Source of the DNA: Candidatus Pacearchaeota archaeon
GTDB taxonomy: Archaea; Nanobdellota; Nanobdellia; Pacearchaeales; GW2011-AR1
DNA length: 27,262 nucleotides
Reading direction: 5' to 3'
Assembly (NCBI GenBank): GCA_016784085.1
Contig: JADHVH010000004.1
Location: 1 to 27,262 of the forward strand
A program made the position numbers and the translations under genes. Each line of letters starts with the position of its first letter. Within the stretch, counting starts at the first letter, position 1. Shown here piece by piece: positions 21,959 to 27,262 of this stretch. The notes under the pieces are model-generated. The model made no database searches, was not told the DNA's origin, and saw nothing but the letters and a program-made list of their open reading frames with translations.

Positions 21959-21968
21959 CTTTATAATC
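21959..21968 (+). promoter_or_regulatory. TATA box of the winged-helix gene
   Basis: CTTTATAATC is centred 25.5 bp before the ATG at 21989 and just after the endA stop. It rules out the longer reading from 21929. Confidence 0.5.
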
Positions 21969-21988
21969 TCTTCGATCTTTCTTTCAAC

Positions 21989-22873
21989 ATGCCTACTCAA
22001 GACACAACCCCTATTAAAGAAAAAATTCTTTCAGTATTACAAAGAAGAGGTCCAAGTTTACCTGCACATGTAGCTTCAGAAGTTGGATTAAGTATGCTCT
22101 TTGCATCTGCATTTCTTTCTGAATTAATATCTGATAGAAAAATTGTTATTAGCCATATGAAGGTTGGAAATTCCCCTCTTTATTATATTGAGGGTCAAGA
22201 AGCTAAATTGGAAAACTATGCAGAGCATCTTAAAAGTAAAGAAAAAGATGCTTTTTTACTATTAAAAAAAGAAAAAATTCTCAAAGATGAGATTCAACAT
22301 CCTGCAATAAGAGTTGCCCTGAGATATATTCGGGATTTTGCAATACCTTTTAAAAAAGAAGGTGAAATTTTTTGGAGATATTTCACAGAACCTGTTCCTG
22401 ATTTAAAATCAATTGAAAAACCAAAATTAGAAAGTATTAAAGAAGAAAAACCTGTTGAATTAAATATTTTTGATAAAGAATCTTCTGAAAAAGAGAAAAA
22501 AGAAATTCCAATTATAAAGCCAAAACCTAAGAAAAAAATTACTTCTAAAAGAAAATCAATTTCTTCTAAAAAAAATGAGATTTTTTTTAACAAGGTTAAA
22601 GAATTTTTATTGGAAAAATCAATTACAATCATTGAGGTTGAAAGTTTATCTAAAAATGACCTAATTTTGAAAGTTCGATCAAAAGGAAAGGAATTATTAT
22701 TATTTGCTTATAACAAAAAAAGAATAAATGAATTAGAGATAGTTAAAGCTAGTAAAAAAGCAAAAGAATTGGGACTTCAATATACTCTTTTAAGTAAAGG
22801 GGGTCCTTTAAAAAAAATTGAGAATTTGATTGAAGCTATTAAGGAATTAGACTCAATAGAAACCCTTAAATAG
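21989..22873 (+). CDS. Winged-helix protein with endonuclease-like C-terminal domain
   Basis: 294 aa from the ATG at 21989. N-terminal winged helix (about 5-65): IKEKILSVLQRRGPSLPAHVASEVGLSMLFASAFLSELI, then DRKIVISHMKVGNSPLYYIEG. The middle is helical (RVALRYIRDFAIPF) followed by a long Lys/Glu/Pro linker. The C-terminal 90 residues (KVKEFLLEKSITIIEVESLSKNDLILKVRSKGKELLLFAYNKKRI) resemble the restriction-endonuclease-like fold of archaeal PH0730-type proteins, with Asp and E-x-x-x-x-x-x-K-like residues, but I cannot confirm a complete PD-(D/E)xK site. It is followed at 20 bp by eS17. A nucleic-acid-binding role is likely; the exact function is unknown. Confidence 0.65.
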   Translation: MPTQDTTPIKEKILSVLQRRGPSLPAHVASEVGLSMLFASAFLSELISDRKIVISHMKVGNSPLYYIEGQEAKLENYAEHLKSKEKDAFLLLKKEKILKDEIQHPAIRVALRYIRDFAIPFKKEGEIFWRYFTEPVPDLKSIEKPKLESIKEEKPVELNIFDKESSEKEKKEIPIIKPKPKKKITSKRKSISSKKNEIFFNKVKEFLLEKSITIIEVESLSKNDLILKVRSKGKELLLFAYNKKRINELEIVKASKKAKELGLQYTLLSKGGPLKKIENLIEAIKELDSIETLK

Positions 22874-22893
22874 GTTCTTCAAAATATAATAAA

Positions 22894-23082
22894 ATGGGAA
22901 AAATAAAATCTAAAATGGTTAAGAGAGCTGCAAAAGCTTTTGAAGAAAAAGGTGTTGAATTTAATGAAGATTTTGAGAAAAATAAAACAATACTTGGAGA
23001 TAATTTACCTAGTAAAAAGATAAGAAATCAAATGGCTGGACTTTTGACTAGAATCAAACATCAAAATAAAAAAGAAAAATAA
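22894..23082 (+). CDS. rps17e: Small ribosomal subunit protein eS17
   Basis: 62 aa. GKIKSKMVKRAAKAFEEKG, DFEKNKTIL and SKKIRNQMAGLLTRI are the conserved parts of archaeal S17e. Length is normal for the archaeal form, which lacks the eukaryotic C-terminal extension. It lies 20 bp downstream of the winged-helix gene and is probably cotranscribed. It is convergent with the small TM gene at 23091, with an 8-bp gap. Confidence 0.9.
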   Translation: MGKIKSKMVKRAAKAFEEKGVEFNEDFEKNKTILGDNLPSKKIRNQMAGLLTRIKHQNKKEK

Positions 23083-23090
23083 ATTTCTAT

Positions 23091-23306
23091 TTATTTTATT
23101 TTTAACTTCTTTTTGATAATTTTTAGGTCTTTTTGTACTTCTTTTAAAATATTTAGTTCTTTTTTAATGGTAAATATTTTTACAATAATTAAAATAATAT
23201 AAATTACTAATAATCCCCCTATTGCTTGGATAATCCACCCTATTTTTGATAGAATTTCTTGAGATAATAAACTTATTGCAGAAACAGTTTCATTTTCTAA
23301 AACCAT
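23091..23306 (-). CDS. Small one-TM protein with basic coiled tail
   Basis: 71 aa. One membrane helix (about 22-46, IGWIIQAIGGLLVIYIILIIV) follows an external N-terminus (VLENETVSAISLLSQEILS), and a Lys-rich amphipathic tail (KKELNILKEVQKDLKIIKKKLKIK) follows it on the cytoplasmic side. The start sits 26.5 bp from the promoter core that also serves the divergent tRNA. Such one-TM proteins with a coiled cytoplasmic tail are common in DPANN genomes without a known role. Confidence 0.6.
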   Translation of the reverse strand: MVLENETVSAISLLSQEILSKIGWIIQAIGGLLVIYIILIIVKIFTIKKELNILKEVQKDLKIIKKKLKIK

Positions 23307-23329
23307 AACCTAATCAAGAAAAAAACCTT

Positions 23330-23335
23330 TTTAAA
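23330..23335. promoter_or_regulatory. Shared palindromic TATA core between small TM gene and tRNA(CAT)
   Basis: TTTAAA (in CTTTTTAAAG) is centred at 23332.5, 24.5 bp from the tRNA 5' end (23357) and 26.5 bp from the minus-strand ATG (23306). Confidence 0.6.
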
Positions 23336-23356
23336 GCATATGTCTTTCTTAATCTC

Positions 23357-23429
23357 GTCTCTGTAGCTCAGGGTTTAGAGCGCCGCTCTCATGAGGCGGA
23401 GGTCGGGGGTTAAAATCCCCCCAGAGACA
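23357..23429 (+). tRNA. tRNA with CAT anticodon (elongator Met or Ile2), A at position 56
   Basis: 73 nt. Acceptor GTCTCTG/CAGAGAC is perfect; D arm GCTC...GAGC; anticodon arm CCGCT-CTCATGA-GGCGG gives CAT; T stem GGGGG/CCCCC; discriminator A. The T loop is TTAAAAT, so the near-invariant C56 is A. It is not the initiator, which has an A1-U72 pair and GGG/CCC in the anticodon stem. Elongator Met and agmatidine-type Ile2 cannot be told apart here. The last 20 bp overlap the antisense HIT gene. A T-run follows (23430-23444). Confidence 0.85.
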
Positions 23430-23871
23430 TTTTTTTTATTTTTTCAGCTACTTTTTTTAAATCCTCCATAGATTTTTGAGGCCCAATCTCTGTAGTAATA
23501 TATCCGGGATATTTTTCAAAATAAACATTGCCAGATAATTCTCCAAATTTATTGGTATCTACATTATGCATTGGATATAGTTTAGTATGGATGTGATTTA
23601 CTCCTTGACCTTCAAAAACCATTGCAATTCTTTTAACATCCAATCCTTTTTCTAAAATTTTGGCTACTTTTTTAGAGCCAGACATTAACTTAGAATATGT
23701 TTCATCAGATAAATCAAAAATATAGGAGTCATAATGTTTCTTTGTTAAAACTAAAGTCATTCCTTCTGTGTTGGGATGTATATCTAAAATTGCCAAATGA
23801 TTTTCATCTTCCCAAATTTTAACACTTGGAATTTCTCCTTTCACAATTTTACAAAATATGCACTCTTCCAT
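23410..23871 (-). CDS. HIT-family nucleotide hydrolase/transferase
   Basis: 153 aa. N-terminal zinc-type CIFCKIVKGEIPS, then WEDENHLAILDIHPNTEGMTLVLTKKHYDS, and the triad region QGVNHIHTKLYP. Aligned to H-x-H-x-H, the first and the catalytic second His (93, 95) are kept and the third is Lys97, as in an archaeal subgroup with NHxHxKL. HIT proteins hydrolyse or transfer nucleotides such as AMP-lysine. Its 3' end runs into the tRNA on the other strand: the last codons (SLGGF-stop) are the complement of the tRNA acceptor and T arm. It starts 1 bp after the glyS stop, so it is in one operon with glyS. Confidence 0.88.
   Translation of the reverse strand: MEECIFCKIVKGEIPSVKIWEDENHLAILDIHPNTEGMTLVLTKKHYDSYIFDLSDETYSKLMSGSKKVAKILEKGLDVKRIAMVFEGQGVNHIHTKLYPMHNVDTNKFGELSGNVYFEKYPGYITTEIGPQKSMEDLKKVAEKIKKMSLGGF
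23430..23446 (+). terminator. T-run terminator directly after tRNA(CAT)
   Basis: TTTTTTTTATTTTTT starts right after the discriminator base and lies within the antisense HIT coding region, where it encodes Lys codons (VAEKIKKM). Confidence 0.5.
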
Positions 23872-23872
23872 A

Positions 23873-25558
23873 TTAATTAATTACTTTTCCTGCATCAATG
23901 AATTTAATTTTTCCACTTATTAAATCTCTTAGAATATGTTCAATATCTTCTACTTTGACTCTTATTTGTTTTGTAGTATCTCTGTCTCTTATTGTTACAT
24001 CCTTATTTTTAGGGCTATCTCCATCTATTGTTATGCAATAAGGAGTCCCAATTTCATCATTTCGGGCATATCTCCTACCAATACTTCCAGATTTATCATA
24101 AACAACATTGTAAATCTTGTTTAGCTTTTCAAAGACTGCCCTAGCAAATTTCTCAAATTCAGGTTTTTTGACAATTGGGAAAATTGCTGCTTTAATTGGC
24201 GAAAGATTTAAGGGAATTTTAAGAACAACATTATCCTTTTGGTCTTTACAATATGCTTTAGAAATTATAGCTAAAAAAATTCTTTCCATTCCAAAGGTTG
24301 GTTCAATTACTTTTGGTATTACTTTGTGCTTATATTTTTCATCAAATATTTCCATTTTTTCCTTACTTTCTTTATAATGTTGAATCAAATCAAATTGCCC
24401 TCTATTTGCATTTCCAGCAACTTCTTTAGACCCAAAAGAATATTCATAATCAATGTCGAAAGTTGCAGAAGAATAATGGCTTAATTCTTCTTTAGTGTGC
24501 TCTCTAATTTTTATTTCTTCCAAACCTAAACTCCTAAACCAAATAATTTGTTCTGCTAACCAATAAGCATGCCATTCTTCAAGTTTATTTTTCTTCAGAA
24601 TTTCTTTTATGGTAACTTTTTCTAAATTTTCCTTGTTACTTACTTGATTTTCTTCAGATAAAAAATAAAAAGAAATGTTAAGATGTTTATTTTTTAATAA
24701 ATTACATTTTTTCTCCTCGGGATTAATAAAAAATTCAAATTCCCCAATGTGAAACTCCCTACTTCTAAATAAAAAGTCTCTTGGAGCAATTTCATTTCTA
24801 AAACACCTTCCAATTTGGGCAATTCCAAATGGAATTTGCATTCTAGAGGTCTGATTTATTAATTTAAAATCTAAAAACATCCCTTGAGCTGTTTCTCCTC
24901 GGAGATATGCTTCTTCAGAATCTATTGCTCCAACCTTCGTTTCAAACATTAAATTGAATTTTCCTTGAGATTCGTATTCTCCGTTGCAAGAATCACATGT
25001 TACCCTACCTAATTCGTTCTCATCTAACTTCCCAGTCTTACCACAGCTTTTACATTTTACAAAAATATCACTAAAATTATCTATATGGCCTGAAGCTTTC
25101 CAAGTCCTAGGATGGGATAAAATGCTTGCCTCCATTCCAAGAATATTTTCTTTCTGATACACAAAATAATTCCACCATTCTTTCTTAATATTATTAAATA
25201 ATTCCACTCCTAAAGGCCCAAAATCCCAAAAACCAGAAAAGCCCCCATAGATGTCTGAACTTCTATATACAAATCCTTTTTCTTTACAAAATTTAGCCAG
25301 ATTTTCTATAGAAATTTTCTCTTTAGTTAACTTACGATTAATTATCTTTTTTTCAGATTTTTCTTTATTTGAATCACTGTGAGAAGTTGATTTATTTTTC
25401 ATTTCTTCGATAATTTTCTTTGCTTTTTTCTCTGCTTCTTTTTTTGTTTTTCCCAAATAAGCAAGAGTTTTTGTCTTAACTTTGCCCTCCACCCTTTTAT
25501 TTTCATTCAGATAATAATATTCATTTTCTGAGATTGTTTTCTTGACTATAAAGGCCAT
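23873..25558 (-). CDS. glyS: Glycyl-tRNA synthetase (alpha2, archaeal/eukaryal type) with N-terminal extension
   Basis: 561 aa. The class II core starts near residue 82 (ENLAKFCKEKGFVYRSSDIYGGFSGFWDFGPLG); motif 2 is GRCFRNEIAPRDFLFRSREF and motif 3 is EPTFGMERIFLAI. The zinc-type insert has CKSC...CDSC. The C-terminal anticodon-binding domain runs KAAIFPIVKKPEF to GTPYCITIDGDS. The first 36 residues (AFIVKKTISENEYYYLNENK, then KTKTLAYLG) are not part of usual GlyRS; they look like the N-terminal beta domain of IS1634-type transposases, joined by a Lys-rich linker (37-80). Promoter: AATATTTAAAT near 25583-25593, flanked by two TAGGTACTACAA repeats. HIT follows in the same operon. Confidence 0.92.
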   Translation of the reverse strand: MAFIVKKTISENEYYYLNENKRVEGKVKTKTLAYLGKTKKEAEKKAKKIIEEMKNKSTSHSDSNKEKSEKKIINRKLTKEKISIENLAKFCKEKGFVYRSSDIYGGFSGFWDFGPLGVELFNNIKKEWWNYFVYQKENILGMEASILSHPRTWKASGHIDNFSDIFVKCKSCGKTGKLDENELGRVTCDSCNGEYESQGKFNLMFETKVGAIDSEEAYLRGETAQGMFLDFKLINQTSRMQIPFGIAQIGRCFRNEIAPRDFLFRSREFHIGEFEFFINPEEKKCNLLKNKHLNISFYFLSEENQVSNKENLEKVTIKEILKKNKLEEWHAYWLAEQIIWFRSLGLEEIKIREHTKEELSHYSSATFDIDYEYSFGSKEVAGNANRGQFDLIQHYKESKEKMEIFDEKYKHKVIPKVIEPTFGMERIFLAIISKAYCKDQKDNVVLKIPLNLSPIKAAIFPIVKKPEFEKFARAVFEKLNKIYNVVYDKSGSIGRRYARNDEIGTPYCITIDGDSPKNKDVTIRDRDTTKQIRVKVEDIEHILRDLISGKIKFIDAGKVIN

Positions 25559-25567
25559 TTTATAATT

Positions 25568-25612
25568 TAGGTACTACAAAATAATATTTAAATGTTTTGA
25601 TAGGTACTACAA
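25568..25612 (-). promoter_or_regulatory. glyS promoter with two 12-bp direct repeats
   Basis: TAGGTACTACAA occurs at 25568-25579 and 25601-25612 (plus-strand reading), identical and 33 bp apart start to start, about three helical turns. They bracket the TATA-like ATTTAAATATT (minus strand), 30 bp before the glyS ATG. This placement fits a pair of regulator sites; the regulator is unknown. Confidence 0.5.
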
Positions 25613-25619
25613 GAACTAT

Positions 25620-26285
25620 TTAATTCCCGCTAGGATTTCCTACAATATTAAGATTTATCCCAGTACACTCTTTAGCCTCTACAGGCTCTACATTCCATCC
25701 TGCAAGATATCTTAAAACAATTATAGAGTCATCATGATCTACAAATCCATCATTATTTAGATCTAACATTTCTGCTAAAGTGCAAGGAGGCAAAGCACCT
25801 TCAGGAACAATAATATCAAATTTAACAGGAATTGTGGAATTTGAACTTAAACTTAATTGCTGTGTAGTATTCGTATTCCAAGTTTTAGCTGTTAAATTAT
25901 AGGGCCAAAAATCATACTCAGTGATTACGACGGGAGAAGAACTTCTAGCTAAAAATAGCCTTTCAGTTAACCAAGTTTCAGCGGTCCCATTTTCATCTGT
26001 GGCAACAAGTAAATGGCTTGTGGGATTTTTTAAGGTTTCAAGATCTGCTCCATTTCCATTTGAGTCTCCATTAAAAATGTGATTGTCTTCTATGTCTATA
26101 ACTCCAGAACCTGTTTCATTAAATTGATCTGAAACATTGATCACAACTAAATGTTGCCTAAAAAATCTTGTATCTGAAACCCAACTAGGATAATACACCT
26201 TATTCATATCTAAATCAGTGTTCCTAAAATAAAAATCCATGAAAGAACCTTGTAAGTAAAAATCATGTGTCGGAAAACCAACCAT
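25620..26285 (-). CDS. Surface protein with dockerin-like EF-hand, N-terminus missing
   Basis: 221 aa from the first ATG, but the frame stays open to 26327 with plausible coding sequence (SSHSSIILEETN before the Met), and no signal peptide exists. The protein is Asn/Asp/Thr-rich with many N-x-S/T sequons. A C-terminal calcium loop DLNNDGFVDHDD (175-186) followed by SIIVLRYLAG is a dockerin-type half repeat. This looks like the C-terminal end of a longer secreted glycoprotein whose start has been lost at a junction near 26.3 kb, where a MinD-like gene begins on the other strand, also incomplete. It ends 61 bp before the glyS start. Confidence 0.6.
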   Translation of the reverse strand: MVGFPTHDFYLQGSFMDFYFRNTDLDMNKVYYPSWVSDTRFFRQHLVVINVSDQFNETGSGVIDIEDNHIFNGDSNGNGADLETLKNPTSHLLVATDENGTAETWLTERLFLARSSSPVVITEYDFWPYNLTAKTWNTNTTQQLSLSSNSTIPVKFDIIVPEGALPPCTLAEMLDLNNDGFVDHDDSIIVLRYLAGWNVEPVEAKECTGINLNIVGNPSGN

Positions 26286-26878
26286 ATTTGTCTCTTCTAA
26301 AATTATGCTTGAATGAGAAGATTCATATTATTCCTGCTACAATAAAAATAAAAAGAAAAGATAAAAATATTAAAAAAGCTAGAGAAAATCTTTTAAAAAT
26401 TATTAATACCTATGATTCTCTTTTAAAACAATTATCTTTGGAATATGATTATATTTTACTTGATTGTGCTCCTGGATTTGATTTAGAAGCTATTGCTACT
26501 CTTCATGTTGCTGGAGCACTTTTAATTGTGACTAATCCAGATTATCCTTCAATAGTTACTGCTGCTAAAGCAATTGAATATGCTAAAAGATTAAAAGTTC
26601 CAGTGGGAGGTTTGATTTTAAATAAGGTAGAAAATAAAAGATATGAATTGAAATCTGAAGAAATTGAAAAAGCATTAAAAATAAAAATTATTCAGAAAAT
26701 TCCTTTTGATAAAAAAATTCCAAAATCAATTGCGCATAGAAGGCCCCTTATTTTATTTAAACCTAGATCAAAAGCAAGTAAAGCCTATAATAAACTAGCA
26801 GAAATTATCGTTGGAAATAAAAAATTAAAAAAGAAAAACTTTTTTAAAAAATTAAAATTCAAAAAAAATAAGAAATAA
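26267..26878 (+). CDS. minD: MinD/ParA-family ATPase, N-terminally truncated
   Basis: 203 aa from a GTG at 26267, but homology begins only around KIHIIPATIKIK (about residue 18). Seen: the Walker B-like YDYILLDCAPGFDLEA, VAGALLIVTNPDYPSIVTAAKAIEYAKRLKVPVGGLILNKV and IIQKIPFDKKIPKSIA, all standard for archaeal MinD. The P-loop KGGVGKT region and about 80-90 N-terminal residues are absent, and sequence upstream is antisense coding. As it stands it cannot bind ATP normally. The C-terminus is Lys-rich (KKNFFKKLKFKKNKK), a possible membrane contact. Its stop overlaps the next ATG (TAATG). Confidence 0.7.
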   Translation: MSENQPYLSLLKLCLNEKIHIIPATIKIKRKDKNIKKARENLLKIINTYDSLLKQLSLEYDYILLDCAPGFDLEAIATLHVAGALLIVTNPDYPSIVTAAKAIEYAKRLKVPVGGLILNKVENKRYELKSEEIEKALKIKIIQKIPFDKKIPKSIAHRRPLILFKPRSKASKAYNKLAEIIVGNKKLKKKNFFKKLKFKKNKK

Positions 26879-27147
26879 TGGAATTAGAATTGATAATATT
26901 ATTTTCAGCAGTTCTAGGAGTATTGGCAGCAATCTTAAATCTATTAGTTATGAAAAAAAGAAATGGATACAAATTATCCCTTACATTTCTTTTAGGGGCA
27001 ATAATTGCATTCACATTAAATATGATTCTTAGTTTAATAAAAATTTGGGGATCTACAGATTTGACTTATTTCCGAGATATTTTAAATTTAATTATAATTT
27101 TACTTATTTCTTCTTCTTTGTTTAAAATGAAATTTATTAATCACTAA
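26878..27147 (+). CDS. Small three-TM membrane protein
   Basis: 89 aa with hydrophobic segments at about 4-24, 33-54 and 67-82, separated by KKRNGYK and WGSTDLTYF. It starts on the last base of the MinD-like stop codon (TAATG), so it is probably translated after it and may work with the ATPase, which is known to act on membranes. I recognise no family. It converges on a tRNA gene 12 bp away. Confidence 0.6.
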   Translation: MELELIILFSAVLGVLAAILNLLVMKKRNGYKLSLTFLLGAIIAFTLNMILSLIKIWGSTDLTYFRDILNLIIILLISSSLFKMKFINH

Positions 27148-27159
27148 TTTTAAAAAATA

Positions 27160-27243
27160 TGCGGGAGAAAGGATTCGAACCCTCGCAAGCACTAAGCTAC
27201 TGGAGCCTTAATCCAGCCCGTTTGACCACTCCGGCACTCCCGC
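27160..27243 (-). tRNA. tRNA-Leu, class II, folds with anticodon AAG
   Basis: 84 nt on the minus strand with a long variable arm (AGC...GCT). Acceptor GCGGGAG/CTCCCGC; D stem CCG/CGG; anticodon arm CTGGA-TTAAGGC-TCCAG; T arm GAGGG-TTCGAAT-CCTTT with two G-U pairs; discriminator A. Class II with A73 means Leu. The loop TTAAGGC places A-A-G at 34-36. The TAA reading (shifting the loop by one) breaks three stem pairs. CCA is not encoded. Its promoter is beyond 27244, mostly outside the window. Confidence 0.85.
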
Positions 27244-27262
27244 TTAATAGAGATAAATCTAT

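Noticed and set aside
21929..21988. 20-residue N-terminal extension of the winged-helix protein overlapping endA
   Set aside because: It overlaps the end of endA and the TATA at 21959-21968; the ATG at 21989 is 25 bp from that TATA.
23357..23429. Initiator tRNA-Met for the CAT tRNA
   Set aside because: The first pair is G-C, not A-U, and the anticodon stem lacks the three G-C pairs of initiators.
25450..25558. Remnant insertion sequence at the start of glyS
   Set aside because: The transposase-like part is in frame and intact with the GlyRS; there are no inverted repeats, target duplication or other transposase parts nearby.
1..27262. CRISPR array, integrase or prophage
   Set aside because: No regularly spaced repeats, no cas-like genes and no phage or integrase motifs were seen; the only tandem repeat is the coding one in uL10.

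Overview
The window is strongly AT-rich and reads as an archaeal chromosome segment, most likely from a DPANN lineage such as Woesearchaeota or Pacearchaeota. The evidence is archaeal information-processing genes (eL43, eL40, eS17, uL10/P1 stalk, Rpo12, Spt5, SecE, prefoldin beta, aIF5A, EndA), an archaeal S-layer protein, archaeal FtsZ and SepF, TATA/BRE promoters about 25 bp before start codons (leaderless mRNAs), and many small membrane proteins without recognisable families. The lineage is an inference from protein style, not from a marker search.

Layout. 1-1000: end of a gene, a type IV pilin-like protein, and a convergent HTH regulator. 1000-3900: S-layer gene with a long, probably structured leader and a hairpin/T-rich end. 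3.9-9.4 kb: cell-surface block with two related one-TM Cys-containing proteins, DedA, archaeosortase, PAP2 phosphatase, a second surface protein with a C-terminal anchor, and a small multi-TM protein. 9.4-13.9 kb (minus strand): SepF, prefoldin beta, Rpo12, eL43, tRNA-Pro, uL11, Spt5, SecE, FtsZ, FKBP isomerase. 13.9-15.9 kb (plus): aIF5A, eL40, M50 protease. 15.9-18.5 kb: a small Rossmann/CARF-like protein, then the uL1-uL10-P1 operon with an L1-type leader, and a 46-aa membrane peptide. 18.5-21.4 kb (minus): bacterial-type LeuRS plus a membrane-anchored hypothetical. 21.4-23.1 kb (plus): EndA, a winged-helix protein, eS17. 23.1-25.6 kb: small TM protein, tRNA(CAT), HIT protein, GlyRS. 25.6-27.2 kb: a dockerin-like surface protein and a MinD-like ATPase, both apparently missing their N-termini at a head-to-head junction near 26.3 kb, then a small TM protein and a class II tRNA.

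The main items for a second look are: (1) four divergent gene pairs 51-56 bp apart that appear to share one palindromic TATA core; (2) a tRNA whose T-loop C56 is A, where the same base creates the stop codon of the antisense HIT gene; (3) a class II tRNA-Leu that folds with an AAG anticodon; (4) tRNA-Pro as apparent first cistron of the eL43-rpo12-pfdB operon; (5) two structured mRNA leaders (uL1 and S-layer); (6) GlyRS with a transposase-like N-terminal extension and duplicated 12-bp promoter motifs; (7) the MinD/dockerin junction, which is either a rearrangement or an assembly chimera.
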